A stretch of DNA of 62,631 nt, taken from Acidisphaera sp. S103. Lineage in GTDB: Bacteria; Pseudomonadota; Alphaproteobacteria; Acetobacterales; Acetobacteraceae. Of the stretch, positions 7,485 through 18,304 are shown one piece after another; the stretch's first letter is position 1, and each line of letters opens with the position of its first letter. The notes beneath the pieces are model-generated. The model was not told where the DNA came from. It was given only the letters and a program-made list of their open reading frames with translations, and did no database searches. The stretch spans positions 122,585 through 185,215 of the forward strand of contig NZ_LMUJ01000048.1 in the NCBI RefSeq assembly GCF_009765975.1. Reading direction: 5' to 3'. A program made the translations under genes and the position numbers.

Positions 7485-9452
7485 CTAATCGGCGGCCTCG
7501 CCAAACCCGACCAGCATCTGGCCTTCCTGCACCATCTCTCCCGCCGCGCACGAGACTGACGCCACGATTGTATCGGCGGGCGCCGACAGGCGGAACACTG
7601 TCTTCATCGCCTCCAGCACCACCAGCACCTGGCCGCGCACCACGTGGTCGCCCACCGTCGCCATGACCTGGGTCACCAGACCCGGGATCGGCGCCACCAG
7701 GCGGTCGCCGGCATCCTCTTCCTCATCGGCCGCTGCCAGCGGGTCCGGCAGCGTCAGCCGCCATGTCGAACCGTGGTCCCGCAGCGTCACCACATGCTGG
7801 TCGAGCATCGCGCTGACCGTCCGCCAGACGCCATTTAGCGACACGCGCAGTCGTCCGCCGTCCAGGCGTTCCGCGTTGCCCAGAATGTCGCCGATCCGCC
7901 ATTTGCCGTCTTCGCGTGTGATCGAAACCGGATAGCTTGTTTCCCCGTCGGTAAATTCCAGCACCCGCGCCGGCGTTGTGTTCAGCCACCACAGGTCGGT
8001 GGAGTCCCATGGGTCGTCGCCCGCCGGCGGTTCGGCGCTCAGCACGGTCAGGGCCGCCATGGCCAGGATGTCCGCTGGTGGTGCCGTTTGGGCGGCCAGT
8101 AGTGTTGCGCCCTCCCGAGCTATAAAGCCGGTATCGATGCCGCCGGCCGCGAAATCCGCGTGCGCGGCGATGCGCCCAAGCAAATCGAGATTGCTGGCGA
8201 CGCCGACCACCGCGCAATCGGCCAGCGCCTGCTGCATCCGACGCAGAGCGGTATCCCGCGTGGGACCGTAGCAGATCAGTTTCGCCAGCATCGCATCGTA
8301 ATGGATCGACACCGTATCGCCCGTGGCGAAGCCGGTATCGACACGCACTCCGTCCGTCTCGATTGGGGTTCGGAACAGAGCCAGCCGCCCGACGGAGGGG
8401 GCAAAATCCCGCGCCGGGTCCTCGGCATAGATGCGGGCCTCGATGGCGTGGCCGGTCAGCGTGATCGCCGACTGCGCCACCGGCAGGACTTCGCCTGCGG
8501 CCACGCGCAACTGCCATTCCACCAGGTCGAATCCGGTGATCATTTCGGTAACCGGATGCTCGACCTGTAGCCGCGTATTCATCTCGAGGAAGAAGAAGCC
8601 GTCGGTATCGGCAACGAATTCCACCGTTCCGGCCCCGACGTAGCCGACCGCTTTTGCGGCTGCGACGGCGGCCGATCCCATCTGTTCCCGCTGGGCCGAT
8701 GACAGTCCGGGCGCGGGCGCTTCTTCCAGCACTTTCTGGTGCCGGCGTTGGGCCGAGCAGTCGCGTTCGAACAGGTGGACCGCATTGCCGTGGGTGTCGG
8801 CGAAGACCTGGACCTCGATATGCCGTGGCCGTTGCAGGTAGCGTTCCACCAGCACCCGGTCGTCACCGAACGCGGATGCTGCTTCCTGTCGAGCGGATTC
8901 CAGCGCGGCGGCGAATTCTGTTGCGGACGCGACGACTCGCATGCCGCGTCCACCGCCGCCGGATACCGCCTTGATCACCACCGGAAAACCGATCCGCGCT
9001 GCCTGATCCGCCAGGAACGCGGCGTCCTGCCGATCCCCGTGGTAGCCCGGCAGCAGCGGCACCTCGGATTTCTCCATCAGTGCCTTCGCTGCCGACTTCG
9101 ATCCCATTGCCCGCATCGCCGAGGCCGGTGGACCGACGAACACAATGCCCGCTTCGGCACAGGCATCGGCGAAGGCCGGATTCTCGGACAGAAAGCCATA
9201 ACCCGGATGGATCGCGTCCGCGCCGGCCGCCAGTGCCGTTTCAATAATCCGGGGAATATTCAGATAGCTTTCGCGTGCTGGGGCCGCCCCAATCGGATAG
9301 GCCCGATCCGCCGCCAATACGTGCAGCGCGCGAGCGTCAGCTTCCGAATAAACCGCGATCGTTTCAATACCCATGCGTCGGGCGGTGCGGGCGACGCGAC
9401 AGGCGATTTCGCCTCGATTGGCGATCAACAGGGAGCGGAACATGCCGGTCAC
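7485..9452 (-). CDS. mccA: Methylcrotonoyl-CoA carboxylase, biotin carboxylase/biotin carrier (alpha) subunit
   Basis: ATP-dependent carboxylation of a carrier biotin, which then passes CO2 to 3-methylcrotonyl-CoA (leucine breakdown). The 655 residues comprise the biotin carboxylase N-lobe ([21 protein letters not shown]), the ATP-grasp core with [11 protein letters not shown] and [16 protein letters not shown], a BT domain, and a C-terminal biotinyl domain whose Lys is about residue 617 in VLEAMKTV. The carrier motif is AMKT instead of the usual AMKM. The ATG overlaps the mccB stop (ATGA); an ATG three codons in is also possible. Substrate choice is inferred from the neighbouring ivd; propionyl- or geranyl-CoA are the alternatives. 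Confidence 0.88.
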   Translation of the reverse strand: MTGMFRSLLIANRGEIACRVARTARRMGIETIAVYSEADARALHVLAADRAYPIGAAPARESYLNIPRIIETALAAGADAIHPGYGFLSENPAFADACAEAGIVFVGPPASAMRAMGSKSAAKALMEKSEVPLLPGYHGDRQDAAFLADQAARIGFPVVIKAVSGGGGRGMRVVASATEFAAALESARQEAASAFGDDRVLVERYLQRPRHIEVQVFADTHGNAVHLFERDCSAQRRHQKVLEEAPAPGLSSAQREQMGSAAVAAAKAVGYVGAGTVEFVADTDGFFFLEMNTRLQVEHPVTEMITGFDLVEWQLRVAAGEVLPVAQSAITLTGHAIEARIYAEDPARDFAPSVGRLALFRTPIETDGVRVDTGFATGDTVSIHYDAMLAKLICYGPTRDTALRRMQQALADCAVVGVASNLDLLGRIAAHADFAAGGIDTGFIAREGATLLAAQTAPPADILAMAALTVLSAEPPAGDDPWDSTDLWWLNTTPARVLEFTDGETSYPVSITREDGKWRIGDILGNAERLDGGRLRVSLNGVWRTVSAMLDQHVVTLRDHGSTWRLTLPDPLAAADEEEDAGDRLVAPIPGLVTQVMATVGDHVVRGQVLVVLEAMKTVFRLSAPADTIVASVSCAAGEMVQEGQMLVGFGEAAD

Positions 9453-11041
9453 ATCCGGAACACGCCGAAGCGCGTATCCTGCAAGGGTTTATTCAGCGCG
9501 GCGGATAGCGACAGACCCAGCACGCGGCGACTGTCGGCAGGATCGATGATACCATCGTCCCAAATCCGCGCACTCGCATAATAAGGATGTCCTTGCGTAT
9601 CATACTGCTTTCGGATGGGTGCCTTGAACGCCTCTTCCTGTTCCTTGGTCCAATCGGCGGACCCGCTGCGGACGGTCGTCAAAACGCCGGCGGCCTGTTC
9701 GCCGCCCATCACCGAAATCCGCGCATTCGGCCACATGAACAGAAACCGCGGATCGTACGCTCGGCCGCACATACCGTAGTTACCCGCGCCATAACTGCCA
9801 CCGATGATCATCGTGATCTTCGGAACGGCGGTGGTCGCGACGGCCGTAACGAGTTTAGCACCATCCTTCGCGATGCCGCCGGATTCATATTTGCGCCCAA
9901 CCATGAATCCGGTGATGTTCTGAAGGAAAACAAGCGGAATGTTCCGCTGGCTGCACAGCTCGATGAAATGCGCGCCCTTCAGGGATGATTCGGAAAACAG
10001 GATACCGTTGTTGGCGACGATTCCGATCGGGTAACCGAACAGGTGCGCGAACCCGCAGACCAGAGTGGTGCCGTACAGCCGCTTGAACTCATCGAAGTCA
10101 CTGCCATCGACAATACGAGCAATGACTTCCCGCACGTCGTAGGGGGCTCGCAAATCGACCGGCACCACACCGTGCATTTCCGCCGGATCGTATCGGGGCG
10201 GTTCGGGTGCCCGTCGCTCCAGGACCGCCGGCTTCACGCGGTTCAGCCCGGCCACGATACGCCGGCAAATTGACAGCGCGTGGTGATCGTTCCGAGCGTA
10301 ATGATCCACCACGCCGGAGGTGCGGGCATGGACGTCCGCGCCACCTAAGTCCTCAGCCGAAACGATCTCTCCCGTCGCTGCCTGCACCAATGGCGGGCCG
10401 GCGAGGAAGATCGTGCCTTGTTTGCGCACGATGATGCTCTCATCGCTCATGGCGGGCACATAGGCGCCCCCGGCTGTGCAGGACCCCATGACGACGGCGA
10501 TTTGGGGAATCCCTTCAGCCGACATGTTGGCCTGGTTGAAGAAGATCCGGCCGAAATGGTCGCGATCGGGGAAAATCTCGTCCTGCATCGGCAGAAACGC
10601 ACCGCCGGAATCCACCAGGTACAGGCAGGGCAACCCGTTCCGGCGCGCAATCTCCTGCGCCCGAAGATGTTTCTTGACCGTCATAGGGAAGTAGGTGCCC
10701 CCTTTGACGGTGGCATCGTTGGCGACGATCACACATTCCCGCCCCGACACCCGGCCGATGCCGGTGACGATACCAGCCGCGGGGACGTCGCCGCCATACA
10801 GTCCGAACGCGGCCAGTTGGGAGAATTCCAGAAATGGCGAACCCGGATCGATCAACGCCGCCACGCGATCTCGCGGCAGCAGCTTGCCGCGTGCGACGTG
10901 GCGTTCACGCGCGGCCGCGCCGCCGCCTTGGGCAATGTCGCCAACACGGGCGCGAAGGTCAGCGACCAAGCCACGCATCGCCTCGGCGTTGGCAGCGAAG
11001 TCGGCGGAGCGGGGAGAGATATCGGAACGAATCGCGGCCAT
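9449..11041 (-). CDS. mccB: Methylcrotonoyl-CoA carboxylase, carboxyltransferase (beta) subunit
   Basis: Transfers the carboxyl group from biotin to the acyl-CoA. The 530 residues hold both crotonase-like halves: an N half with [36 protein letters not shown], given here as positions about 96-130, and [10 protein letters not shown], and a C half with [20 protein letters not shown] and [22 protein letters not shown]. Wording and length match MCC beta and not the ~510-residue propionyl-CoA form. It sits between ivd (41 bp upstream) and mccA (4-bp overlap), the usual leucine-catabolic order. Confidence 0.92.
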   Translation of the reverse strand: MAAIRSDISPRSADFAANAEAMRGLVADLRARVGDIAQGGGAAARERHVARGKLLPRDRVAALIDPGSPFLEFSQLAAFGLYGGDVPAAGIVTGIGRVSGRECVIVANDATVKGGTYFPMTVKKHLRAQEIARRNGLPCLYLVDSGGAFLPMQDEIFPDRDHFGRIFFNQANMSAEGIPQIAVVMGSCTAGGAYVPAMSDESIIVRKQGTIFLAGPPLVQAATGEIVSAEDLGGADVHARTSGVVDHYARNDHHALSICRRIVAGLNRVKPAVLERRAPEPPRYDPAEMHGVVPVDLRAPYDVREVIARIVDGSDFDEFKRLYGTTLVCGFAHLFGYPIGIVANNGILFSESSLKGAHFIELCSQRNIPLVFLQNITGFMVGRKYESGGIAKDGAKLVTAVATTAVPKITMIIGGSYGAGNYGMCGRAYDPRFLFMWPNARISVMGGEQAAGVLTTVRSGSADWTKEQEEAFKAPIRKQYDTQGHPYYASARIWDDGIIDPADSRRVLGLSLSAALNKPLQDTRFGVFRM

Positions 11042-11082
11042 CTAACGAGACACCTCTTCCCGACGAGACAACGGTAGAGCCA

Positions 11083-12249
11083 TCACGCCGTCTCCGCGAA
11101 CAACTCACGTCCGATCAGCATTCGCCGGATCTCGCTTGTTCCTGCCCCAATTTCATAAAGCTTCGCATCCCGTAACAACCGCCCCGTTGGATAGTCGTTG
11201 ATATACCCGTTCCCGCCCAGCGCCTGGATTGCCTCCAGCGCCATCCATGTCGCCTTCTCCGCCGCGTAAAGAATGGCCCCGGCAGCATCTTTCCGGGTGG
11301 TTTCCCCGCGGTCGCACGCCTTCGCCACGGCGTAGACGTAGGCCCGCGCGGCGTTCATCGTCGTGTACATGTCTGCCAGCTTGCCCTGCATCAACTGGAA
11401 TTCGCCGATCGCCTGGCCGAATTGCTGACGCTCATGCACGTACGGCATCACGACATCCATACAAGCCTGCATGATCCCCAGCGGCCCGGCCGCCAGCACC
11501 ACACGCTCATAATCCAGCCCGCTCATCAGCACGTTCACGCCGCGCCCGATCGTCGAAAGAACGTTCTCCTCCGGTACCTCGCAGTCCTCAAACACCAGCT
11601 CGCAGGTGTTCGATCCGCGCATCCCCAATTTGTCCAGCTTCTGCGCGGTGGAGAATCCCTTGAACCCTTTTTCCACCAGAAACGCCGTGATTCCCCGCGG
11701 TCCCGCCGCCATATCGGTCTTCGCGTAGATCACCAGGACATCCGCGTCCGGCCCATTGGTGATCCACATCTTGCTGCCGTTCAGCACATACCGGTCACCG
11801 CGGCGATCAGCCCGCGTGCGCATTCCCACGACATCCGATCCCGCGCCCGGCTCGCTCATTGCCAACGCGCCGACGCGGGTCCCGTCGATCAACCCCGGCA
11901 GATACCGCCGCCTCTGCGCGTCCGACCCGTTCCGGGAAATCTGGTTGACGCACAAATTCGAATGCGCCCCATACGACAGTCCCACCGACGCCGACGCTCG
12001 GGAGATCTCCTCCATCGCCACCACATGCTCCAGGTAGCCCATGCCGGCGCCGCCGTAGTCCTCCGGCGCCGTCACTCCCAGCACGCCCAGCGCCCCCATC
12101 TTCGGCCACAGATCCATCGGGAACGCGTTGTCCAGATCGATCGCTGCCGCCCTGGGTGCGATTTCCGCCGCCGCGAACGCCTCGACCGAGGCGCGCAGCA
12201 TGTCCGCGTTCTCCCCCAAATCGAAGTTCAGTCCCGGCAGGCTGGCCAT
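11083..12249 (-). CDS. ivd: Isovaleryl-CoA dehydrogenase
   Basis: Oxidises isovaleryl-CoA to 3-methylcrotonyl-CoA, the step before MCC in leucine degradation, passing electrons to ETF. The 388 residues show [15 protein letters not shown] and [19 protein letters not shown]. The helix with [12 protein letters not shown] carries the Glu that is the catalytic base specific to isovaleryl-CoA dehydrogenases, and the C terminus has [20 protein letters not shown] and [12 protein letters not shown]. The ATG at 12249 has GGAAGGGAA before it; the frame stays open for another 477 bases over the divergent yhaO gene, which is rejected as coding. It is the first gene of the leftward ivd-mccB-mccA run. liuC- and liuE-type genes are not in the run. 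Confidence 0.94.
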   Translation of the reverse strand: MASLPGLNFDLGENADMLRASVEAFAAAEIAPRAAAIDLDNAFPMDLWPKMGALGVLGVTAPEDYGGAGMGYLEHVVAMEEISRASASVGLSYGAHSNLCVNQISRNGSDAQRRRYLPGLIDGTRVGALAMSEPGAGSDVVGMRTRADRRGDRYVLNGSKMWITNGPDADVLVIYAKTDMAAGPRGITAFLVEKGFKGFSTAQKLDKLGMRGSNTCELVFEDCEVPEENVLSTIGRGVNVLMSGLDYERVVLAAGPLGIMQACMDVVMPYVHERQQFGQAIGEFQLMQGKLADMYTTMNAARAYVYAVAKACDRGETTRKDAAGAILYAAEKATWMALEAIQALGGNGYINDYPTGRLLRDAKLYEIGAGTSEIRRMLIGRELFAETA

Positions 12250-12363
12250 CGCATGTTCCCTTCCCAATGCGACCGCACACTGCCCCACCCATCCGTCCTC
12301 GCCAAGCACGCTCGACTCGGAGCCGTTGTTCCTGCTCGTCATGCGCCGTGATAAGTACCATGC

Positions 12364-13599
12364 ATGCCCGATTTCCGGTTTCTGCACGCGGCCGACCTGC
12401 ATCTCGACAGCCCCTTGCGAGGCCTCGAGGCCGACCCCTCTGCCCCCGCCGAACTGATCCGCGGTGCCACCCGCCGAGCTTTGGGGTGCCTGGTGGATCT
12501 CGCCATCGACGAAAAAGTTGATTTCGTCCTGATCGCCGGCGACATCTACGACGGCGACTGGCCGGATTTCGGCACGGGACTGTTCTTCGCCGCGCAGATG
12601 CGCCGCCTGGCCCAGGCCGAGATCCCCGTCTTCGCCATCCGCGGCAACCACGACGCCGCCAACCGCATGACCCGTTCCCTGCGGATGCCACCGAACGTCA
12701 CGATCTTCGACCATGGCAAAGCCCACACAATCCGGCTGTCAGCGCTGGAGGTTGCCATCCATGGCCAGAGCTTCGGCGACCCGAAGGAACCGAACGACCT
12801 GTCCCGGGCCTATCCGCCGCCGGATAAAAACCTGTTCAACATCGGGCTGCTGCACACCTCGGCCGAGGGTTACGCCGCTCATGCCCGGTACGCCCCGTGT
12901 GACCCGGCGCGTTTGAAAGCCCACGGTTACGACTATTGGGCGCTGGGTCACATCCACGAACGGCAGGAGCTTTCCCAAGACCCGTGGATCGTGTTTTCCG
13001 GCAACCTGCAGGGCCGTCACATCGGCGAAACCGGACCCAAGGGTGCCACCTTGGTGACTGTCGCCGACCACCGCATCGCTTCGGCCGAGCATCGCGTGCT
13101 GGATGTTTTGCGCTGGACCCATATCGAAGTGGACGTCGACGGCACGGCCGATGAGGTGGATGCGCTGACCCGCGTTCAATCCGCCCTGGAAACGGCATTA
13201 CGGGACGCCGATCCCCGTCCGCTTGCCGCCCGCATTACCCTTACCGGCACGACCGCCGCCCTTTCCGCGGACGGACTGCGGGAAAAAATCCTGAACGAGG
13301 CTCAAGGCCTGCCCGGCGAGCACCGGCTATGGCTGGAGTCCGTCAAGCTGAAGACCCGCCCCCCGCGCGACAACACATCCCGCCCGGACAATCTGGGTCG
13401 CCTGCTGGCCGAGGTCGACACGATCACCGCCAACTCGCCCTCTGACCTTCTGGGCGACTGGCCCGCCTTGCTGCTGGGGAAATTGCGGGAGGCTTTGCCC
13501 GACGACCATCCCCTGCATGCAGCCGCCGCCGGCAATGCCCCGGACATCCTGGAGCAGGCAAAACGCCGCCTTGAAGCCGCCCTGGCCGGCGAATCCTGA
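12364..13599 (+). CDS. DNA repair exonuclease, YhaO/SbcD-type metallophosphoesterase
   Basis: Protein of 411 residues with a complete Mre11/SbcD-type metallophosphoesterase domain: Asp11 and His13 in [10 protein letters not shown], Asp60 in [13 protein letters not shown] at 94-97, and later LLHTS and ALGHIHERQ, supplying the two-metal site. A capping and ATPase-docking C-terminal region of about 180 residues follows. The stop overlaps the start of the YhaN-like ATPase (TGATG), the normal arrangement for these nuclease-ATPase pairs, which act on DNA ends. The ribosome site is weak. It is divergent from ivd, 114 bp away. Confidence 0.9.
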   Translation: MPDFRFLHAADLHLDSPLRGLEADPSAPAELIRGATRRALGCLVDLAIDEKVDFVLIAGDIYDGDWPDFGTGLFFAAQMRRLAQAEIPVFAIRGNHDAANRMTRSLRMPPNVTIFDHGKAHTIRLSALEVAIHGQSFGDPKEPNDLSRAYPPPDKNLFNIGLLHTSAEGYAAHARYAPCDPARLKAHGYDYWALGHIHERQELSQDPWIVFSGNLQGRHIGETGPKGATLVTVADHRIASAEHRVLDVLRWTHIEVDVDGTADEVDALTRVQSALETALRDADPRPLAARITLTGTTAALSADGLREKILNEAQGLPGEHRLWLESVKLKTRPPRDNTSRPDNLGRLLAEVDTITANSPSDLLGDWPALLLGKLREALPDDHPLHAAAAGNAPDILEQAKRRLEAALAGES

Positions 13600-16500
13600 T
13601 GCAATTCGGCAAATTCCGGCTGGAACGTTACGGGCCGTTCGAGCAACTCGATCTTCCGCTCGATCCCACCCCCGGACGCATCAACCTGATCGTCGCCCCC
13701 AACGGCTACGGCAAGTCGGTCATCCGCCGAGCGATCACCGAGTTCCTGTTCGGTATTGAAGTTCGGACGCCGATGACTTTCCGCTTCGGCACCGAACGGA
13801 TGCGGCTGCTCGCGGACATCGTCCATGACGGCGCAACCCGGTCGCTGGTGCGCCGCAAGGGCAACGGCAACACCCTGGCCTTCGCCGACGGCACCGAAGT
13901 GTCCATACCTGAAGCGCAACGCCTTCTCGGCGGCGCCAACGAAACGATTTTTCAGGAGTTGTTCGGCCTCGACACCGCGCTGCTCCGCTCCGGCGGCCGG
14001 GACCTCATCCGTAGCCAGGGCCGGCTTGGGCAGGTGCTGTTCGCTGCCGGCGGTGGCATGGGCCGGGTGCGCGATCTGTTGACCGAACTGGAGCGGCAGC
14101 GCGACGAACTCGGCAAGGCCAACGCGCGCCATCGCTCCCGTCCGATCTGGAACGCCCTGAGCAACTGGGAACAAGGCAACGCCGACCTGCGCCGGACGGC
14201 GTTACGGCCGGACGGCTGGACGGCGCTGGAACGGCAGGCGACAGAGGCTGCCCGCGCCTTGGAAGCCCTTCTTGCGGAACAAACCGAAGAAAGCCGTGAA
14301 CGCGACCGCTTGCGTACCATCGGCGCCTGCCGCCCATGGTTGGATCGCCTGAGGGCCGCACAACACACCCTGACCGAGGCCGCCGACGCCCCGGAGCTGG
14401 ACGAAACCTTCGAAAAGCGCTGGCGCGACGCGCTGGAAAACGGCGTCAAATCGACCAGTGCCGCCATGGCCGCCCGGACGGAACTGCAGGCAGCGCAGGA
14501 AGCTCGCGCAAGGCTGGCATTCGACCCGGCTTGGATCGCCGCCGAGACCGACATCTCGGCGCTGGCCGATTTGCGTGGCCGGGCGCTGGGCGCCGAGGCT
14601 GATTTGCCGAAAGTGGTTCGCGATCTGACTGCTGACCAGGCCAGATCGGCCACGCTGCGGCGTGACCTGGGCTGGGACGACATCTTCCCCCTGCCGCCCG
14701 CGTCCGTCGTCAAGGACGCGCAACGACGCTTGCAACAACATCTGAAACTCGCCCAGGAAGCTGCGACCGCCGCGGATCGTTTAGCCGATGCCGATCGGCA
14801 GGTGACTGCGTCTCTGGCCGAACTGGATGCTTTGCCAGGGCAAAACGACATCACCACGGTCAACGACCTTGCCACGTTACTCCGTGCGGCAGGCGATCCG
14901 GCTGCACGCCTGGACATCGGCCGCCGCGAGGTGCGGGATGCTGAGGCTGCGTTGCGTGCCGCATTAAGCGCCATTCCCGACCACACACTGGCGGAATCAG
15001 CACTCGGCACCACCGCCGCGCCGTCGGATGCAAGACTGGATGCCGCCGGCAAGGCCCTCGGCCGTGCCGAGACCGCATACGACCGTGCCGAGCAGACGCA
15101 CGCCGCCCGATTGACCGCCGTCGACACCGAACGCACAAAACTGGCCACATTGGAGCGGGCGGCGATGTTGCCTCCGCCCAGCGCCCTGGCGGCCGCCCGC
15201 GCACATCGTGATGCATTGTGGGCGCAATTGTGCCTGCCGATCCCGGCGCATCCCGACCCGTCCGCCGCGGTGGCGCTGGACCGAGCGATACGCGATGCGG
15301 ACGCGGTTGCGGATGCGTTGATCGCGCACGGCCAGGACGTTGCGGAAGCTGGCGCGATGCGGGTTCGGCTGGATGGCTTGGCTGCCGATCTCGCCACGGA
15401 TGCGGACGTGGTAATCCGGACGGCAACCGTCCTAATCGACGCCCGCGGCACACTTCTGACCATCGCTCGGGCTGCCGGTGGCGACACCGATGACGTGTCG
15501 GCCTTGCGCGCCTTCCTGCGTGCCCGGCAAACTGCCGTTGTTGCCCGCGACGTACGGGATGCCGCCGTGGCCGAACGCGCGGACATCGAGACAAGCCTGG
15601 CCTCGCTCGGCCAGCGCCTGGCCGCGGCGATGGACGTGGCCATGCCCGAACTGACGGCACTGGGCGCCCTGCTGGCGGAAGCGGACCGGCGAATCAAGGC
15701 CGACCAAGAACTATCTGCCCATCGCAAGACGTTGACGGATCAGGCCGGCAAGCAGCGCACGACGCGCGCGACGGCCGCCGCCGCAGTCACCAAGGCCGAA
15801 CAGGTGCTGGCAGGTTGGGTTGAGCAGTGGAGACCGGTGGGGACGGCATTGGCACGTCCCGACGGTGAGACCATGACCATGACCGCCGATGCCCTGGTTC
15901 GGATCGAGGAACTGCGCGCCATCGAACATCAAGGTGGCGAAGCGCAACGCCGGATCGACGACATGCGGGCCGCGATCGCTTTGCTGGCGGCGAAGGTTGC
16001 CCAAGTGTCGGCGTTGTTTCCGGACATGCCCGCCTTGCCACCGATCGAAGCCGCCGCTTCGTTCCAGCAGCGTCTTCAGACCGAACGCCAGGAAGCCGCC
16101 CGCTGTGCCGACGCCGACCGCCGGATCGAACAGGCAACTCAAAAGCTGAACCAGGCCGTCGATGACGAACAGATTGCCACCCGTACTCTCGGCGGCCTGC
16201 GCGCGGCGCTCCGCACCGAGACCGACGAGCAGGCGGAACATCAACTCCGGCGCTGCCGATCCGTTGCCGCGGCCCGTTTCGACAGCGCCGAGGCGCTGCG
16301 GCACCTCGCGGAGCAAGGTGGCGGCCTGAGTATCGAAACCCTATCCGCACGAGCCGCCGAAACCACGCCCGAGGCGGATGCCGCCCGCATCGCCGGCATC
16401 GATGCTGCCCATGCAAGCCGCCTGCCTTTGATCGAGGCCGCTCGTGACGCCAGTACCGCCGCCGCGGCTGCACTCGACCAGGCGGGCACCGGCATGGATG

Positions 16501-17042
16501 CGGCCGAGGCGGCGCAACGGCGGGAAGCGGCGCAGGCGATGCTGGCCCGGACCGCCGAGGAGGCACTGGTGCTGCACGCCACACATGCTTTGTTGCAGAC
16601 GGCGCTCGATCGGCAGGCCGCCGGTGCCGACCAGCCGCTGCTGGCGCGCATCGGCGCCGTGTTCCGCACCATTACCGGTGGCGTCCAGGCGGGCGTCCGG
16701 ATCGAGGAGACCAAGGACGGCCAGACGATGGTGGCGCTGGAGGCGGACGGGGTGACGCGGAAATCGCTGGACCAGTTGAGCGAGGGGACCTGCGATCAGT
16801 TGTATCTCGCACTACGGATCGCGGCGCTGGAGGATTACGCGAAGACCGCTTCACCGCTGCCGTTCATCGCCGACGATATTCTGCAAACGTTCGACGATCC
16901 GCGGACGACCGCGACGCTGCGGGCGCTGTTGGAACTGAGCGAGCGGGTGCAGGTGATCGTGCTGACGCATCATCCGCATGTTGGGGATCTGGCGGCTCGG
17001 ATTCCGGGGGACGCGGTGCGGGTAATGCGACTGGAAGGGTAG
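13599..17042 (+). CDS. AAA family ATPase, YhaN/SbcC-like
   Basis: Protein of 1147 residues, an SMC/Rad50-type ATPase with its halves separated by long helical arms. Walker A is PNGYGKS at residues 34-40 in an N-terminal YhaN domain (QFGKFRLERYGPFEQ). Residues from about 200 to 1000 are Ala-, Arg-, Glu- and Asp-rich and coiled-coil in character. The ABC-type signature LSEGTCDQLYLALR lies near 1060 and Walker B FIADDILQTFDD near 1088, with a switch His in LTHHPHVG. I do not see an obvious CxxC zinc hook in the arms, which separates it from true SbcC/Rad50. It is coupled to the nuclease gene upstream and probably forms a DNA-end processing complex with it. Confidence 0.88.
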   Translation: MQFGKFRLERYGPFEQLDLPLDPTPGRINLIVAPNGYGKSVIRRAITEFLFGIEVRTPMTFRFGTERMRLLADIVHDGATRSLVRRKGNGNTLAFADGTEVSIPEAQRLLGGANETIFQELFGLDTALLRSGGRDLIRSQGRLGQVLFAAGGGMGRVRDLLTELERQRDELGKANARHRSRPIWNALSNWEQGNADLRRTALRPDGWTALERQATEAARALEALLAEQTEESRERDRLRTIGACRPWLDRLRAAQHTLTEAADAPELDETFEKRWRDALENGVKSTSAAMAARTELQAAQEARARLAFDPAWIAAETDISALADLRGRALGAEADLPKVVRDLTADQARSATLRRDLGWDDIFPLPPASVVKDAQRRLQQHLKLAQEAATAADRLADADRQVTASLAELDALPGQNDITTVNDLATLLRAAGDPAARLDIGRREVRDAEAALRAALSAIPDHTLAESALGTTAAPSDARLDAAGKALGRAETAYDRAEQTHAARLTAVDTERTKLATLERAAMLPPPSALAAARAHRDALWAQLCLPIPAHPDPSAAVALDRAIRDADAVADALIAHGQDVAEAGAMRVRLDGLAADLATDADVVIRTATVLIDARGTLLTIARAAGGDTDDVSALRAFLRARQTAVVARDVRDAAVAERADIETSLASLGQRLAAAMDVAMPELTALGALLAEADRRIKADQELSAHRKTLTDQAGKQRTTRATAAAAVTKAEQVLAGWVEQWRPVGTALARPDGETMTMTADALVRIEELRAIEHQGGEAQRRIDDMRAAIALLAAKVAQVSALFPDMPALPPIEAAASFQQRLQTERQEAARCADADRRIEQATQKLNQAVDDEQIATRTLGGLRAALRTETDEQAEHQLRRCRSVAAARFDSAEALRHLAEQGGGLSIETLSARAAETTPEADAARIAGIDAAHASRLPLIEAARDASTAAAAALDQAGTGMDAAEAAQRREAAQAMLARTAEEALVLHATHALLQTALDRQAAGADQPLLARIGAVFRTITGGVQAGVRIEETKDGQTMVALEADGVTRKSLDQLSEGTCDQLYLALRIAALEDYAKTASPLPFIADDILQTFDDPRTTATLRALLELSERVQVIVLTHHPHVGDLAARIPGDAVRVMRLEG

Positions 17043-17068
17043 GATGTGCCGCATTCATGTGTCTGACC

Positions 17069-17461
17069 TTATCCCTCCGGCGGCAGCGTCCGAGGCACGC
17101 CGTGATCGTCCACCGCGACCAGTACGAACTCCGCCGCCGTGACCCGCACCCGTTCTCCCTGATTGCGCCGCAGTACATAGGCTTCCACCCCGACGGTGAT
17201 CGACGTCCGCCCCGTCCTGGTGATGTCGGTATAGACGCACACGACGTCGCCGACCTTCACCGGCTGCAGGAAACTCAGGTTTGACACCGCCGCGGTTGCC
17301 ACCCGCCCCTTCGCCCGCGTGCCTGCCGCCACGCCGGCCGCCAAATCCATCAGCGACATGATCCAGCCGCCGAAGATGTCGCCCGCGGGATTGGTATCCG
17401 CCGGCATTGCCACGGTGCGTAGCGACAGTTCCCCGCGCGGTCCCAGGCTGCTGCTCGGCAT
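17069..17461 (-). CDS. Acyl-CoA thioesterase, hotdog fold (YciA/BACH-like)
   Basis: Protein of 130 residues hydrolysing acyl-CoA to free acid and CoA. The hotdog signature is clear: LRTVAMPADTNPAGDIFGGWIMSLMD with the catalytic Asn and Asp region near residues 22-30, then VSNLSFLQPVKVGDVVCVYT and a C-terminal strand. Length is standard for YciA. Convergent with the YhaN-like gene (26 bp gap) and divergent from the enoyl-CoA hydratase-like gene (31 bp gap), so the two acyl-CoA genes may share a short control region. Confidence 0.88.
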   Translation of the reverse strand: MPSSSLGPRGELSLRTVAMPADTNPAGDIFGGWIMSLMDLAAGVAAGTRAKGRVATAAVSNLSFLQPVKVGDVVCVYTDITRTGRTSITVGVEAYVLRRNQGERVRVTAAEFVLVAVDDHGVPRTLPPEG

Positions 17462-17492
17462 GTCGGTATCCTTCTGCTATGATCCCGCCATC

Positions 17493-18269
17493 ATGTCCGA
17501 AATCCTGCTTCGCCACGACAGCGACGATATCGCAACCCTGACCCTCAACCGCCCGGCGGCGCGCAACGCGCTGTCGATCGGCCTGATGGAGGCGCTGGAC
17601 GCCGCACTGGCCGCCATCGCCGAGGACCGTTCGGTCAAAGTCGTTATCATCGCCGCCAATGGACCGGCCTTCTGCGCCGGCCACGACCTGCGCGAAATCC
17701 GCGCCACGCCCACCCGAACGGCCTATGAGCAAGTCTTCGCCCTGTGTTCGCGCCTGATGCAGCGCATTGTCCGCCTACCCAAGCCGGTGATCGCCCAGGT
17801 CCACGGCGTGGCCACCGCCGCCGGCTGTCAACTGGTCGCCTCCGCCGATCTGGCCGTCGCCGCCGATACCGCCCGGTTCGCCACACCCGGCGTGGATATC
17901 GGCCTGTTCTGCTCCACCCCTATGGTCGCGCTGTCCCGTACCGTCGGCCGCAAGGCGGCGATGGAGATGCTGCTGACCGGCGACATGGTCTCCGCGACGC
18001 GCGCAAAAGACCTCGGCCTGGTCAACCGCGTGGTCCCCGAGGCGGACCTGCACGACGCCACGCGTGCCCTGGCGGCCCAGATTGTTGCGAAAAGCCCGCT
18101 GACCGTGGCGATCGGCAAAGAAGCTTTCTACCGCCAGGCCGAAATGCACATGGCCGAGGCTTATGACTACGCGTCGGATGTCATGACCCGGAACATGCTG
18201 GCCCGCGACGCCGCGGAAGGCATCGACGCCTTCCTGGCGAAACGCCGACCACATTGGACCGGGACTTGA
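17493..18269 (+). CDS. Enoyl-CoA hydratase/isomerase family protein (ECHDC3-like)
   Basis: Crotonase-fold protein of 258 residues. The start at ATG 17493 matches the family N terminus (SEILLRHDSDDIATLTLNRP); an open extension upstream lies across the divergent thioesterase and is rejected. The oxyanion-hole segments are FCAGHDLREI near residue 66 and HGVATAAGCQLVASADLAVAA near 108. The Glu pair of true enoyl-CoA hydratases is not obvious at the usual places (CSTPMVALSRTVG follows), so the reaction may be a different crotonase chemistry. The spot upstream of the start has no good Shine-Dalgarno sequence. Confidence 0.85.
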   Translation: MSEILLRHDSDDIATLTLNRPAARNALSIGLMEALDAALAAIAEDRSVKVVIIAANGPAFCAGHDLREIRATPTRTAYEQVFALCSRLMQRIVRLPKPVIAQVHGVATAAGCQLVASADLAVAADTARFATPGVDIGLFCSTPMVALSRTVGRKAAMEMLLTGDMVSATRAKDLGLVNRVVPEADLHDATRALAAQIVAKSPLTVAIGKEAFYRQAEMHMAEAYDYASDVMTRNMLARDAAEGIDAFLAKRRPHWTGT

Positions 18270-18304
18270 TCGGGCGCGGCGTCGTCTCTACGTGATCGGG
18301 ACCG

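Noticed and set aside
12250-12726. N-terminal extension of isovaleryl-CoA dehydrogenase
   Set aside because: It runs over the divergent nuclease gene, does not resemble the family, and a good ribosome site precedes the internal ATG at 12249.
13952-15727. 591-codon open frame on the minus strand
   Set aside because: It lies wholly opposite the YhaN-like ATPase, has a Ser/Ala/Arg-rich composition typical of antisense reading in GC-rich genes, and shows no domain.
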